Assembly: GCA_004332195.1 (NCBI GenBank)
Contig: SJBG01000003.1
Location: 108,840 to 172,839, forward strand
Reading direction: 5' to 3'
Length of the DNA stretch: 64,000 bases
Source: Desulfobulbaceae bacterium
GTDB lineage: Bacteria > Desulfobacterota > Desulfobulbia > Desulfobulbales > Desulfurivibrionaceae
The position numbers and the translations under genes are program-made. Positions within the stretch are counted from its first letter, which is position 1. Each line of letters starts with the position of its first letter. Positions 43,888 through 53,802 of the stretch are shown here, piece after piece. The notes under the pieces were generated by a model. The model saw only the letters and a list, made by a program, of their open reading frames with translations. It was not told the origin of the DNA and did not search any database.

Positions 43888-44406
43888 CTAAGTGCTCATG
43901 GAGACGTATGTCCAAATTTTAGCGAAAAATTATATTTGACAAAATTAGGGCAGGAATCTTGCCTTCCTATCCCAAATTTTCTTAAAAAAATGGCAAAATT
44001 ACATCCGATCCGGAGACCTCTGTATAGTCGAGTTTCCGGATGGAAACTAATTAGGCCGAAACCAACGAAACAAATTTTCAGGACAAAACAGCGGCATATC
44101 GAGTAGAATACGCAGTGCCCGGCAACACCCTTCCGTGGGGCTTCTTGGGCGAAACGTGACGAACGCCGCGCAGAATGGTGACTCGCCGATTCAGTATAAA
44201 AATTATACTCCTAATACTTGACCTGCGGGCTATATGCAAGCAGATATTGTCGGCATCGCGGCAAAACTGAGGTTTCGGTCAATAGGGCATTATATTCTTA
44301 TTTATGGCCACCTTTATGTTTATGGCGCATATGCCATGCCAATGGTTTAAAATATATTGCGCGAATTAGGCGACGGCGCGGGTTGTAAGGAGTTGGCGGA
44401 TTAAAT
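43888..44406. other. AT-rich intergenic region upstream of the PBP gene
   Basis: 519 bases without a supported gene; it is clearly AT-richer than the flanks. A small palindrome AGTATAAAAATTATACT is at 44193-44209 and TTGACC follows at 44218. Near 44304 there is a short ATGGCCACCTTTATG resembling the terminus of repeat A. An 86-codon plus-strand frame begins inside the repeat and is not considered real. Confidence 0.5.
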
Positions 44407-47400
44407 ATGTTAAAAACTTTTTTTTATATCATCTCTGCTGCGTTGTTGTTGGTTAGTGGGGCAGTAGCTGCCTATGCCTGGTTGGTGGTTGTTAACCCTG
44501 GCGAATCAATTTCCCGAGAGAATATCGAGCGGATTCTGGCCATTGAAAGCCCGGTTTATTACCGTGATGGGGTCAGGATGATAGGGGTTTTCTTTGAACA
44601 AGCTCACCGTCGCGATGTGCCGTTTGCGCAAATTCCCACCTACTTTGTGCATGCCATCGTGGCCGCTGAAGACCACAATTTTTTTGATCATTTTGGGGTC
44701 GATTTCCGCGGAGTGACTCGGGCCGCGCTGGCCAATATTCGGGCCGGACGAGTGGTGCAGGGTGGCAGCACCATCACCCAGCAGACGGCCAAAAACCTCT
44801 TTGATCGCCGGGGGCGTTCTCTGGCCTCAAAGATCAGGGAGTTGGTCTACGCTTTGCGGTTAGAGTACCATTATGAAAAGCACGAAATTTTGGAGTTTTA
44901 CGTTAATCAATTTTTTGTCAGTGGCAACGGTCGAGGCTTGGGCATGGCGGCCCGCTATTTTTTTGACAAACCGGCGACCGAACTTAGTCTCTTAGAGAGT
45001 GCTTTCATTGCCGGCAGCGTCAGGGGACCTAACAATTACAATCCCTTCATCAGCAGAACCGAGGAAGGAGCAGCGCTAGCTCGAGAACGAATCCGTCAGC
45101 GAACCGACCATGTGCTCAGGCAAATGTACCGCTTAAATTTTATCGACGAGGCTCAGTTGCTGGCCAACTTAAAGCAAGAGGTTCCTTTCCGGCGGGGGCA
45201 GATGCGTTTTGCGCCCAACACTATCCTTGATTTAGTGCGCGAGGGCTTGGCCGCACCGGAAGTGGAAAGGGCCCTGAGTCTTTACGGAATTGATAACGTG
45301 GCGACTTCAGGGATCAGGATTATCACCTCGGTGGATGGCGATCTCCAGGATCAAGCTCTGTTTGCTTTGCGCAAGGAGTTGTCTCGTCTCGATATCAGGC
45401 TGCAAGGTTACAACCACCGAGCCATGCAGGCTATTTACGCCGACTTGCCCGCCGAGCGTCATGTCGTCTTACGACCGGGTGATTTTACCCTCGCGCAGGT
45501 TAAGGCGATTTCGACCGGCGCCGATGCCGATGCTGGGGGGGAACGGGTAACGGTTACGCCGGTATGGGGCCCCGGAGGGTCGGCGGTTGGTCGGGTCCTT
45601 GCACCCGAGGCCATAATTGACCGGCCGGGCTTGTTTAACTTGCTTCAACCCTTGGCTCAGTATCGCGGACAGGCCTGGTCAGTGCCTGATGGCGCTGGTC
45701 TTAATCGGCTGATGACTGAGCTGCAGATAAATGACCTGGTTTATGTCAGTGTCCGGGAAATTGCGCCGACCGGGGAGCTGTTGCTTGACCTGGAAAAATA
45801 TCCCGAGCTGCAGGGTGGGGTCTTGGCCCTACAGGGCGGGGCCATCCGGGCGATGGTCGGCGGGATGGATAACCGTCACTTTAATCGAGCAATCACGGCG
45901 CGCCGCCCCATGGGCTCGGCGATGAAAACTTTGCTTTATGCGGCGGCCCTGCAACTGGGCTGGAACAGCGCCGACTCGCTGGATAACCGACGGCAGGTGT
46001 TTATCTATCAGGGTATGGCTTTTTTCCCGCGACCTTTTGGTGAAATCGAACATGACTGGGTGTCTTTGAGTTGGGCCGGGGTTAACTCCGAAAACCTGGC
46101 CAGCATCTGGTTGCTTTATCACCTCACAGACCAGTTGCCTCCGGCTCGGTTTGTTGAGTTGGTGGAGGGACTCGGTCTTGGTCGCGGCCCTGAGGAATCC
46201 TTAGCCGAGTACACTCGGAGGATCAGGGATCATTTGGGAGTGGTAGTGGACCGCAACGTTTTGAACCGCACGGCCTTTGAACGGGCCGTCGCTTTGGTGA
46301 AGCCGGACTTGCTTTTTGCCGGCCTAACCGAAGAGTATGAATTACTTACACGTTTACATCACGGCGCCGATTTTGTCCGTTTCAAGCAGGAGACATCGGC
46401 GGTGGCCCTCCGGGAGCGCCGGGAGCGGCTCACGATACTGAATCACAATTATCTGCGGTACTTGGCGTTGCGCGATAGTCTGCGGGCCCTGGCCAACGGG
46501 GTCCCGGATTTCGCCGAATCCCGACTTGGCCGACTTTATCGGACCAATGATGGCTCTGCCTATATCTACTCGAGAGAGGGTATTAAGCCCGATCGCTCAC
46601 TGATAACCCCGGCTAAACTGCGAAATTTATTGCCGAAAGATGAGGCGGATCGTGCATATTTTTGGAGTCAGGTGTGGCTGGAGGGTGATTTTCGGGTAGC
46701 CACCGTTGATCTGCTGGAGGAGGCCGTTGAGGCTGAGTTTAGCCGATTAGTCGCTCTGCCGCCTTACACCCCGGAGGTTCTCTATCAGACTCGTGATTTT
46801 CGGGTGTTGGTCGCGCTGCATTACCTGGTGCGTTTAAGCCGGGCCTTGGGGGTGGAAAGTCATTTGGATCCGGTGCTTTCTTTCCCCTTTGGTTCCAACG
46901 TTATCACCTTGTTGGAGTTGGCCAGGGTTTACGAGGCGATGCGCGACGGTCAGCTTCACCTCAAAGGAGCTGAAGTGGATGCCGGTGGACTCGCCATTAT
47001 TGAGCGAATTGAGAGCCGAACCGGGAAGTTGATTTACGCCGCTAGTCGGAACAGTCAGCGGATTTTCACGCCGCAAGTAGCGTTGTCAATCAGTGACATT
47101 CTTTTTAATGCCATGGAGCATGGCACCGGACGATCGGCCCACGACCGGGTGCGCCTCCACGACAATGACCCAAGTCGGCAGAAATTGCTAAACGCGATGG
47201 GACTTCGGGTCCCGCTTTTTGGCAAGACTGGGACTGCCAACCGTTTTATCAATGCCGCCTTTGTCGGTCATCTACCGGGACCGGCCAATTCCCGGGCTTT
47301 TTCTCTGAACTCAGGTTACACCGTAGCGGCCTACGTCGGTTTTGATGATAACCGGCCGATGGTGCGCGGATCCACCCAGATCACGGGTGGCAGTGGCGCT

Positions 47401-47703
47401 CTGCCGATCTGGGCCCGTCTGGCGACGGCTGTTTATGCTCAGGGGGATCATGCCGCCGCCCTTGATCTTGATGATCTGGCCTTCGGCGGTGCCCGGCGGG
47501 TTCCGATAGCTCATCCTGCCTTGGGTCAGGTGCAGATTCCCATTGAAGGTGGCAAGGGAGGCGTGGTAAGCACAACGGCGGTTATGCAAAAAAAACCAGA
47601 GTCGACGGCCCGAATTATGACCTTTGGTCGATTCTTGACCAACGGTGATTTCGAGCCGGATCGTTTTTTTCAACCTTATTGGCAAGAAGGAGAGAGTAAC
47701 TGA
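44407..47703 (+). CDS. Class A penicillin-binding protein (glycosyltransferase plus transpeptidase)
   Basis: Bifunctional peptidoglycan synthase of the PBP1 type, 1098 residues. N-terminal membrane anchor (residues ~5-30), GT51 domain with EDHNFFDHFGVD, GGSTITQQTAKNLF and the FVSGNGRGLGMAARYFF segment, then a transpeptidase with SxxK in MGSAMKTLLY (~residue 500), SxN in GVNSENLAS and KTG in FGKTGTANRF (~940). The ~250 residues between the SxN and KTG regions, dense in Arg/Leu/Glu, are an enlarged insertion relative to E. coli PBP1a and typical of long deltaproteobacterial forms. GGAG precedes the ATG at 44407. Stop overlaps the next ATG. Confidence 0.92.
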   Translation: MLKTFFYIISAALLLVSGAVAAYAWLVVVNPGESISRENIERILAIESPVYYRDGVRMIGVFFEQAHRRDVPFAQIPTYFVHAIVAAEDHNFFDHFGVDFRGVTRAALANIRAGRVVQGGSTITQQTAKNLFDRRGRSLASKIRELVYALRLEYHYEKHEILEFYVNQFFVSGNGRGLGMAARYFFDKPATELSLLESAFIAGSVRGPNNYNPFISRTEEGAALARERIRQRTDHVLRQMYRLNFIDEAQLLANLKQEVPFRRGQMRFAPNTILDLVREGLAAPEVERALSLYGIDNVATSGIRIITSVDGDLQDQALFALRKELSRLDIRLQGYNHRAMQAIYADLPAERHVVLRPGDFTLAQVKAISTGADADAGGERVTVTPVWGPGGSAVGRVLAPEAIIDRPGLFNLLQPLAQYRGQAWSVPDGAGLNRLMTELQINDLVYVSVREIAPTGELLLDLEKYPELQGGVLALQGGAIRAMVGGMDNRHFNRAITARRPMGSAMKTLLYAAALQLGWNSADSLDNRRQVFIYQGMAFFPRPFGEIEHDWVSLSWAGVNSENLASIWLLYHLTDQLPPARFVELVEGLGLGRGPEESLAEYTRRIRDHLGVVVDRNVLNRTAFERAVALVKPDLLFAGLTEEYELLTRLHHGADFVRFKQETSAVALRERRERLTILNHNYLRYLALRDSLRALANGVPDFAESRLGRLYRTNDGSAYIYSREGIKPDRSLITPAKLRNLLPKDEADRAYFWSQVWLEGDFRVATVDLLEEAVEAEFSRLVALPPYTPEVLYQTRDFRVLVALHYLVRLSRALGVESHLDPVLSFPFGSNVITLLELARVYEAMRDGQLHLKGAEVDAGGLAIIERIESRTGKLIYAASRNSQRIFTPQVALSISDILFNAMEHGTGRSAHDRVRLHDNDPSRQKLLNAMGLRVPLFGKTGTANRFINAAFVGHLPGPANSRAFSLNSGYTVAAYVGFDDNRPMVRGSTQITGGSGALPIWARLATAVYAQGDHAAALDLDDLAFGGARRVPIAHPALGQVQIPIEGGKGGVVSTTAVMQKKPESTARIMTFGRFLTNGDFEPDRFFQPYWQEGESN

Positions 47704-49526
47704 TGACTGTCTGTCGTCATCTTAAATGCTTTTTGTTGCTTATCGCCCTTTCAGGTTCGGGATTTCTGTTGGTTGGTTGTGGCGGTTTGGCCCCACCCTC
47801 CCCCCGGCCGCTGGTGATACCGCCGCCACCAGCGCCAGCACCAGTCCCGTCGGTGGCGCCGATGTCGCCTGAGCAGGCCCCGGCGCCGGAAATCCCGGTG
47901 CCGGATCCCCCCCCGCAAGTAGCCGACTCAGTTGCCGTCGCACCGGTCATGGTCCAACTGGTTGCGCCCCAACTGGCCGAGGAAATTGTCCGTTACGCCA
48001 TTAGCGAGGAGCAGAAGGTGAGTCGGCGACTTGCCTATCATCAGCAAAAAGGCGAGGCGTGGAGGAAATTGGACCTCCAGTTGACCGACCTGGTGCCGTT
48101 TCAGTTGCGGCCGGTTCAGTGGGATGCCTGCCTGGGACAACTGGAAACCTTGATTGCCGACCACCATCGGACTGGGGAGTTGCTCCGCTCTCTGCAGTTT
48201 GGTGATTTTTCTCTTTGGGCTCAGGCCGCCTCGGCCTTGATCTCGGCTCAACGTGCCGATTTGGACTTTGTCAATGCCAACTGCCAGGCAACGTACGATT
48301 TAGTCGCGTTAACCGTTGCGGCTCGCTTAGATAGTTTTGAGGCCACTGTCGCTGAACAGTTGGCGGCAGTGGCTCTGCATCATGCCCGGGAGGGCCGGGC
48401 GACAGAGGCGATCGAGAGCTTGAGTCGTTTGCGCGCGCTCGATCCGGCAAGAAAGCCCGCAGCCGCTTGGCTTCGCCAGTTAAGCGTTGCTCTGGTGCGA
48501 GCCGGGGCCAAAGAGCAAGCTCTGCATTTGTTGGCTGAGCACGGGGCGGCAGATGCCGCGCCGGGAGATCCTGGTGGCCTGGGTCGATTGCAGGCCGATC
48601 TTTTACTGATCTCCGGCAATCGGGCAGAGGCCTTGAACCGTTATGAAGCCTTGGATTTGCGTTATGCCGCCATGGCCTCGGAGCGGGAATGGGTGACCGC
48701 GCAGTTGCGCCTGTTGCGGGGAGACGGGGCGACTGATCGTGAGGAGTTGGAGCTTTTTCTGGCCATCATGCGGGATGTTATACTCTTTGACGGCCAGTCG
48801 ATGCCACCGCGCCTGAACGAACACCTTCGCCGCCTGGAAAACCTTGATCCCCTTGGGATGTTGACTTATAGGGCCAGAGCTATGGTTGCGGAGGTGGCTG
48901 ACCAGGCGGAGCAATGGTTGCGGCAGCAGGTGGCCGAGGTCACGGGCTTGCTGGCTCAAAATCAACTTGCGGAAGCCCTTGCTCGCCTTGAGGTTATTTT
49001 GCTTAAGCCTTTGGCTCCGGCCCAGGTTGAGAAAATCCAAGCCCTGCAGGTAACGGTTGAAGGCAAACAGCGGGAGGAAAAAGAGCGGCGGCGCCAGCAG
49101 CAACGACAGGATCTGGCTTTACAGTGGGAGGAGGCCAACCGGCTGTTAGGTCTGCGTAATTTTGCCGAGGCGATAACGATTTTTTCCCATCTGCTGGCCA
49201 CTGAGTATGGGGAAAAAGCTCGCAGCCGCATAGAAGATGCCACCTTTGAGATCGTCACCGAGATACGCCGGGAGGCGGCTCTGCTGATGTCTCGCGCCCG
49301 GAGCAGCTTGGATCATGGCCGGGCTCGGGAACTGGCCGCCGAATCCTGGCGGCTGTTGCGGCAGATTATTGTTCAGTATCCCGACAGCGGCATCGTGCCG
49401 CGGGTGCGGGATAATTTGCGGTCGGTGGAAGCTTTTCTGGAAAGCCTGGAGCCGGGGCTGGTGGAATATCTTCACCAGGAAAGCTCCGGGGTACCAGAAA
49501 ATCCGGAAAAACTGCCGGCAAATTAA
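47703..49526 (+). CDS. Proline-rich lipoprotein with TPR-like helical repeats
   Basis: 607 residues. A signal peptide ends in the lipobox LLVGC (Cys at about residue 26), followed by a ~50-residue Pro/Ala/Val-rich linker, as in lipoproteins that span the periplasm. The body consists of helical pairs of TPR type (AVALHHAREGRATEAIESLSR, LRNFAEAITIFSHLLATEYG) and an Arg/Glu/Gln-rich coiled segment near 450. No catalytic motif. Overlapping the PBP stop codon suggests joint translation, and by analogy with LpoA/LpoB it could be an outer-membrane activator of the PBP; that is inference. Confidence 0.75.
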   Translation: MTVCRHLKCFLLLIALSGSGFLLVGCGGLAPPSPRPLVIPPPPAPAPVPSVAPMSPEQAPAPEIPVPDPPPQVADSVAVAPVMVQLVAPQLAEEIVRYAISEEQKVSRRLAYHQQKGEAWRKLDLQLTDLVPFQLRPVQWDACLGQLETLIADHHRTGELLRSLQFGDFSLWAQAASALISAQRADLDFVNANCQATYDLVALTVAARLDSFEATVAEQLAAVALHHAREGRATEAIESLSRLRALDPARKPAAAWLRQLSVALVRAGAKEQALHLLAEHGAADAAPGDPGGLGRLQADLLLISGNRAEALNRYEALDLRYAAMASEREWVTAQLRLLRGDGATDREELELFLAIMRDVILFDGQSMPPRLNEHLRRLENLDPLGMLTYRARAMVAEVADQAEQWLRQQVAEVTGLLAQNQLAEALARLEVILLKPLAPAQVEKIQALQVTVEGKQREEKERRRQQQRQDLALQWEEANRLLGLRNFAEAITIFSHLLATEYGEKARSRIEDATFEIVTEIRREAALLMSRARSSLDHGRARELAAESWRLLRQIIVQYPDSGIVPRVRDNLRSVEAFLESLEPGLVEYLHQESSGVPENPEKLPAN

Positions 49527-49544
49527 AAAGAGTCGGGAGCAGCA

Positions 49545-51857
49545 ATGCTAGAGGATAAAAACGGAATATCCAGCATCCTCGATACTATGGCCTTGAAAAT
49601 TCTCATAGTCGAACCGGGGGATCTCTCGGTGGTCGGAGAATTGCTGGGGTCAGTTGAAGAGTTGTTGGTATTCGGGGGCGAGACTGAGCAACAGCGATGG
49701 CTGCACGGCATGGCCGTGGCCTTTAAGGCTGTCATGGATGGAATGATCATGGGTGAGTTGGCCGACTCAGCCGAAAACTACGAATTACTGAGTAAGGCCG
49801 TTATCCAGATGCAGGAGGTTGTGCGCACCGGCGCGAACCTGGATCCGACAATAATTTCCACCTTTGTTAAGCATATTAATGAGACTGGCTATCCCTTGAC
49901 CGTGTCAACCTTGCTTGGCGCCGTGGAGCGGGAGGGAACCTCGCCCGGAGTCTCAAGTGAAGAAAAACCAGGTGAACCGGGGCCTGATGAGCTGGCCCCG
50001 GCGCTGGCGAGTACCGGCAACCCCGAGGATAGCCCAGGGGGCAGCTCAGGGGGCGGCAGCTCAGGGGTTCCCGATTTTCTCCAGGACAGGGAACTGCTGG
50101 GTGGTTTTATCGATGAGGCCTCCGAGCACCTGGCAAGTATTGAAGTCAACATCCTCGAGTTGGAACAGAACCCCGGCAATCCCGATATTATCAACAATAT
50201 CTTTCGTCCTTTTCACACCGTTAAAGGGGTTTCCGGCTTTCTTAATCTCACGACCATCAATAATCTGGCCCATGCCACCGAGAACCTGCTCGACGATGTT
50301 CGTAGTGGCAAGCGGTCCATGGATTCCGGCGTCATTGATCTGGTTTTAGTCGTTGGTGATACCCTTAGGGAGATGGTTGAAAATATCAGGGATGTGCTGG
50401 AGATCGGACCGGAGCGCTATCGGGAGTTTGATATCTCGGCTCAAGTCGCCCAGCTTCAGGCTTTGCGGGCAACAGGGGAATCGCTTGGCTCCTTGACTCC
50501 GGTGGCGATGACCGAAGAGAGCATCGGGGAAAACACCGAACGGAACATGCAGGATGACGAGCCGCCCAAGTCTTTAGCCGATCGCGCTATCGCGTCTGAA
50601 GTTGCGGCGACTTCGCCATCCTCAACTTCGATGGCCGTGGCTAAGGGAACCCCGTTGCCGCCCGTTGCCGACCAACAAACGGTTGCCAGAAAAACAATAG
50701 AGGCCTCGATCAAAGTCGATGTGGGAAAACTCGATGCTTTGATCAACGCGATGGGGGAGTTGGTGATCATGCAGGCGTTGGTGCGCCAAAATCCGTTGGT
50801 GGTAAAAATGGCCGACCCCAAGCTGGCTAAGGACTTTTCCCAGCTTCGCAGAATTATTTCTGACCTGCAGCACACCGTTATGTCCATGCGGATGGTGCCG
50901 ATCAAGCAGACCTTCGATAAGATGATGCGCCTGGCTCGTGATCTTTCCAAAAAAACCGGCAAGAAAGTGGATCTGGTCATGGAAGGTGCGGAAACTGAGA
51001 TCGACCGTAATATGGTCGATTCCATTTATGATCCATTGGTTCATATGGTGCGTAATTCGGTGGATCACGGGATTGGGACCCCGGAAGAGCGAACCAAGCG
51101 CGGCAAGCCCCCCACTGGGGTCATCCATTTGCGGGCCTATCAAAAAGGCGGCGGCATGGTGATCGAAATTGCGGATGACGGCGAGGGGTTGAATACCGTC
51201 AAAATCCGGGAGAAGGCGGCAACCCGAGGTCTGATCAGGCCGGGCGATAGCCTTCCTGATTTCCAACTCAACAACCTGATATTTATGCCCGGTTTTTCCA
51301 CCGCAGATCAGGTTAGCGATGTTTCCGGTCGTGGGGTGGGGATGGATGTGGTCAAAAAGGCGGTGGAGAAACTCCGCGGTCAGGTGGAGGTGCACAGCCA
51401 GCCAGGGGCAGGCTGTCTTTTTGTGATTTACCTACCTCTGACCCTGGCGATTATCGACGGGATCATTGTTCGGGTCGGCAGCGAGCGTTATATTATTCCC
51501 ACCACCGCCATCTGGAAATCACTAAAGCCGGAACCTAAGAGCTACAACACCGTGCATGGTCGGGGGGAATCCTTACTGATCCGTGGTTCTTTGGTGCCGA
51601 TTGTGCGCCTTTACCGGCTTTTTGATGTTGAGCCCACCTTCACCGACCCCTGTGAGGCTATTATGGTGATGGTGGAAAGCGAAGGTCGGCGTTGCGCTTT
51701 GATGGTTGATGAATTGTTGGGCAAAGAGGAGGTGGTGATCAAAAATCTCGGCGGGATGTTGGCGGTGCCAGGGGTGGCTGGCGGCACTATCCTTGGTGAT
51801 GGCCGGGTGGGTTTAATTCTCGACCTGGCCGGAATCATCTCGTCCGTGGCGGAGTAA
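49545..51857 (+). CDS. cheA: Chemotaxis histidine kinase CheA
   Basis: Receptor-coupled kinase that phosphorylates CheY and CheB. 770 residues. Residues 1-~175 are an N-terminal extension of unknown fold ending in a Gly/Ser linker. The Hpt domain has the phosphorylated His in FRPFHTVKGVSGFLN (~224). No clear CheY-binding P2 domain is seen; after an Ala/Ser/Thr linker come the dimerisation helices (ALINAMGELVIMQALV), the ATP-binding domain (MVRNSVDHGIG, DDGEGLN, GRGVGMDVVKKAVE) and the CheW-like regulatory domain. The start could also be ATG at 49590. Repeat B copy 1 begins at the stop codon. Confidence 0.95.
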   Translation: MLEDKNGISSILDTMALKILIVEPGDLSVVGELLGSVEELLVFGGETEQQRWLHGMAVAFKAVMDGMIMGELADSAENYELLSKAVIQMQEVVRTGANLDPTIISTFVKHINETGYPLTVSTLLGAVEREGTSPGVSSEEKPGEPGPDELAPALASTGNPEDSPGGSSGGGSSGVPDFLQDRELLGGFIDEASEHLASIEVNILELEQNPGNPDIINNIFRPFHTVKGVSGFLNLTTINNLAHATENLLDDVRSGKRSMDSGVIDLVLVVGDTLREMVENIRDVLEIGPERYREFDISAQVAQLQALRATGESLGSLTPVAMTEESIGENTERNMQDDEPPKSLADRAIASEVAATSPSSTSMAVAKGTPLPPVADQQTVARKTIEASIKVDVGKLDALINAMGELVIMQALVRQNPLVVKMADPKLAKDFSQLRRIISDLQHTVMSMRMVPIKQTFDKMMRLARDLSKKTGKKVDLVMEGAETEIDRNMVDSIYDPLVHMVRNSVDHGIGTPEERTKRGKPPTGVIHLRAYQKGGGMVIEIADDGEGLNTVKIREKAATRGLIRPGDSLPDFQLNNLIFMPGFSTADQVSDVSGRGVGMDVVKKAVEKLRGQVEVHSQPGAGCLFVIYLPLTLAIIDGIIVRVGSERYIIPTTAIWKSLKPEPKSYNTVHGRGESLLIRGSLVPIVRLYRLFDVEPTFTDPCEAIMVMVESEGRRCALMVDELLGKEEVVIKNLGGMLAVPGVAGGTILGDGRVGLILDLAGIISSVAE

Positions 51858-52012
51858 CCGCAACTATTTAGGCGGGACCACCAAATTGACCCAACCATGT
51901 CCCGTAACTATGCAGGAGTGCTCCATATTGGTTAATTTGGGACTTCGAAGCATACTTGTGCCATTTGAGAAGGCCAAAATTGGACAAGGTGGGGCGCTCC
52001 TGAACAGTTACG
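51858..52012 (+). repeat. Repeat family B hairpin, copy 1
   Basis: Begins right after the cheA stop. CGTAACTATGCAGGAGTGCT (51903 onwards) and the next ~18 bases pair with the right arm that ends GCGCTCCTGAACAGTTACG at 52012; loop with GACTTCGAAGCATACTTGTG. It is about 80 percent identical by eye to the reverse complement of copy 2. Confidence 0.85.
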
Positions 52013-52086
52013 AGTAACCGAGTAATTGGTGAGCATTCGGATGGGTGCTAAAAAAGTTGGGTGCAGGACGGCGCCAAGGAGGAAAA

Positions 52087-52599
52087 ATGACAGCGCAGCA
52101 GGAAACAGTGGAAATGGGGCTGGACGGTAATGAGCGGGGAGCGTCGAGCTTGGCTGGTAAATATCTAACCTTTTCTCTTGGGGCCGAGGAGTACGGAGTT
52201 GGCATCCTCAAGGTTCGGGAAATTATCGGGGTGATGGAAATTACCGCCGTACCCCATACCCCACCTTATATTCGCGGGGTTATCAACCTGCGTGGCCGAG
52301 TAATTCCGGTTCTTGATCTGCGTTTGAAATTCAACATGGAAACCAAGGAATACGATGAACGTACCTGTATCATCGTGGTGGAGGTCCAGGTTCACAGCGG
52401 TATGGCTCAGGTGGGGATGGTAGTGGATTCGGTTTCCGAGGTGGTTTCTATTGCCGCAGAAGAAATCGAACTGCCACCCTCGATAGGTTTGTCCCTGGAG
52501 ATGGTAAATATTCTTGGTATGGCCAAAATCAAGGAGGCGGTAAAGATATTGCTCGATGTTGATCGGGTGGTGGGCAAAGGAGTTGTTGCCGCGGTTTGA
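52087..52599 (+). CDS. cheW: Chemotaxis coupling protein CheW
   Basis: Scaffold that joins CheA to receptors. 170 residues with KYLTFSLGAEEYGVGILKVR, AVPHTPPYIRGVINLRGRVI and VIPVLDLRLKF, and the C-terminal VVDSVSEVV; all CheW signatures. Start at 52087 follows AAGGAGGAAAA; an upstream frame start at 52045 lies in non-homologous sequence. Flanked by inverted repeat B copies that enclose cheW and cheR. Confidence 0.95.
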   Translation: MTAQQETVEMGLDGNERGASSLAGKYLTFSLGAEEYGVGILKVREIIGVMEITAVPHTPPYIRGVINLRGRVIPVLDLRLKFNMETKEYDERTCIIVVEVQVHSGMAQVGMVVDSVSEVVSIAAEEIELPPSIGLSLEMVNILGMAKIKEAVKILLDVDRVVGKGVVAAV

Positions 52600-52635
52600 G
52601 GAGATCCAGGATGATTGTTTTAGGCTGTAGACTGT

Positions 52636-53490
52636 ATGACCGTTAATAACGGTGATATCGGGGTGTTGCGTAAGGCCCAGCTCTCTGAGCCGCTTTTTCA
52701 GAAATTCAGCGCGATGGTTTATCAGAAGGCGGGAATTTATCTCAAGGCGGAAAAAAAAGAATTGCTCAATTCCCGTTTGGGTAAGCGTTTACGCGCCCTT
52801 GGAATCGACAGCTTCGCTGATTACTACGATTATGTGATTCATGATACCAGCGGGGAGGAGTTGGTGTGCATGTTGGATGTCGTGTCCACCAACTTCACCA
52901 GCTTCTTCCGAGAAAACGACCATTTTGTTTTTTTGGTCGATCACGTCTTGCCTGCATTGACCAATAGGGTCGGCGGGAAAGAGCTGACGTTTTGGTCGGC
53001 GGCCGCATCATCCGGTGAAGAGCCTTATACCATGGCGTTGATTAGCGAGGATTTTTTCGAGAACAAGGTCGGTTGGAGTTACCGGATTCTGGCTACCGAT
53101 ATTTCCACCCGGGTGCTGGCTTACGCCAACCGTGGCATTTATCCCTTGGACCGGGTGGCCAAGATCCCCAATCATTATCTGAAAAAGTATTTTCAGCAGG
53201 GGGTCGGCCAGGCGATCGGGTATGTCCGCATCAAAAGGTCCCTGCGGCGCCGCATCGTCTTTGAACGTTTTAATTTAATGCACGATTTTCCTTGGAAAAG
53301 GGCTTTAGACATAATTTTTTGCCGTAATGTAATGATTTATTTTAATCGGGAAACGCAACAGAAACTGGTTAACAAATTTTATCAGACCTTGGCGCCGGGA
53401 GGCTACCTGTTTACCGGTCAAACGGAAAGTGTTTCCGGTTTAAAACATGATTTCATACAGGTTGCTTCCGCAGTCTACCAGAAGAAATGA
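52636..53490 (+). CDS. cheR: Chemotaxis receptor methyltransferase CheR
   Basis: SAM-dependent methylation of receptor glutamates. 284 residues. N-terminal helical domain, then VVSTNFTSFFRENDHF, SAM-binding WSAAASSGEEPYTMAL, ATDISTRVLAYANRGIYP, and IIFCRNVMIYFNRETQQK near the C-terminus. ATG 52636 is 37 bases after cheW; the leader has GGAGATCC. The stop codon abuts repeat B copy 2. Confidence 0.95.
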   Translation: MTVNNGDIGVLRKAQLSEPLFQKFSAMVYQKAGIYLKAEKKELLNSRLGKRLRALGIDSFADYYDYVIHDTSGEELVCMLDVVSTNFTSFFRENDHFVFLVDHVLPALTNRVGGKELTFWSAAASSGEEPYTMALISEDFFENKVGWSYRILATDISTRVLAYANRGIYPLDRVAKIPNHYLKKYFQQGVGQAIGYVRIKRSLRRRIVFERFNLMHDFPWKRALDIIFCRNVMIYFNRETQQKLVNKFYQTLAPGGYLFTGQTESVSGLKHDFIQVASAVYQKK

Positions 53491-53644
53491 CGTAACTATG
53501 CAGGAGTACTTCTGCTTAGCTCATTTTGGCCTTCCCGAATAGCACAAGCATGCTTCGAAATCCCAAGTGAACCAAGCTGGAGTACTCCTGCGTAGTTACG
53601 GGACATGGTTAGGCCAAATTGGTAGCCCCACCTAAATAGTTACG
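53491..53644 (-). repeat. Repeat family B hairpin, copy 2
   Basis: Inverted relative to copy 1. CGTAACTATGCAGGAGTACT directly after the cheR stop pairs with GGAGTACTCCTGCGTAGTTACG ending near 53600; about 45 further bases to 53644 (CCATGTCCC..CTAAATAGTTACG in reverse) are shared with copy 1. The remaining ~160 bases up to cheD hold no other feature I can support. Confidence 0.85.
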
Positions 53645-53802
53645 AAATGGCCATGATTGGGTTGAGTCCGCTTAACTCTTAACCCTTGTTTTTGCTCAGA
53701 CCGTTGGGTCGAAAGTCTTCTGGGGGATGCAGCTGCACTCGCAGTTGTTGGAATTGTCGGAGGGGTGGAAAGGATATTTCCGACGGAAAGGATGCAGACT
53801 TT

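Noticed and set aside
43846-44106. 86-codon plus-strand frame beginning in repeat A copy 6
   Set aside because: Starts inside a repeat, no ribosome site, no motif, composition unlike its neighbours.
43888-44406. tRNA or small RNA gene in the AT-rich gap before the PBP gene
   Set aside because: No cloverleaf, T-loop GTTCRA box or recognisable RNA family core was found on either strand.
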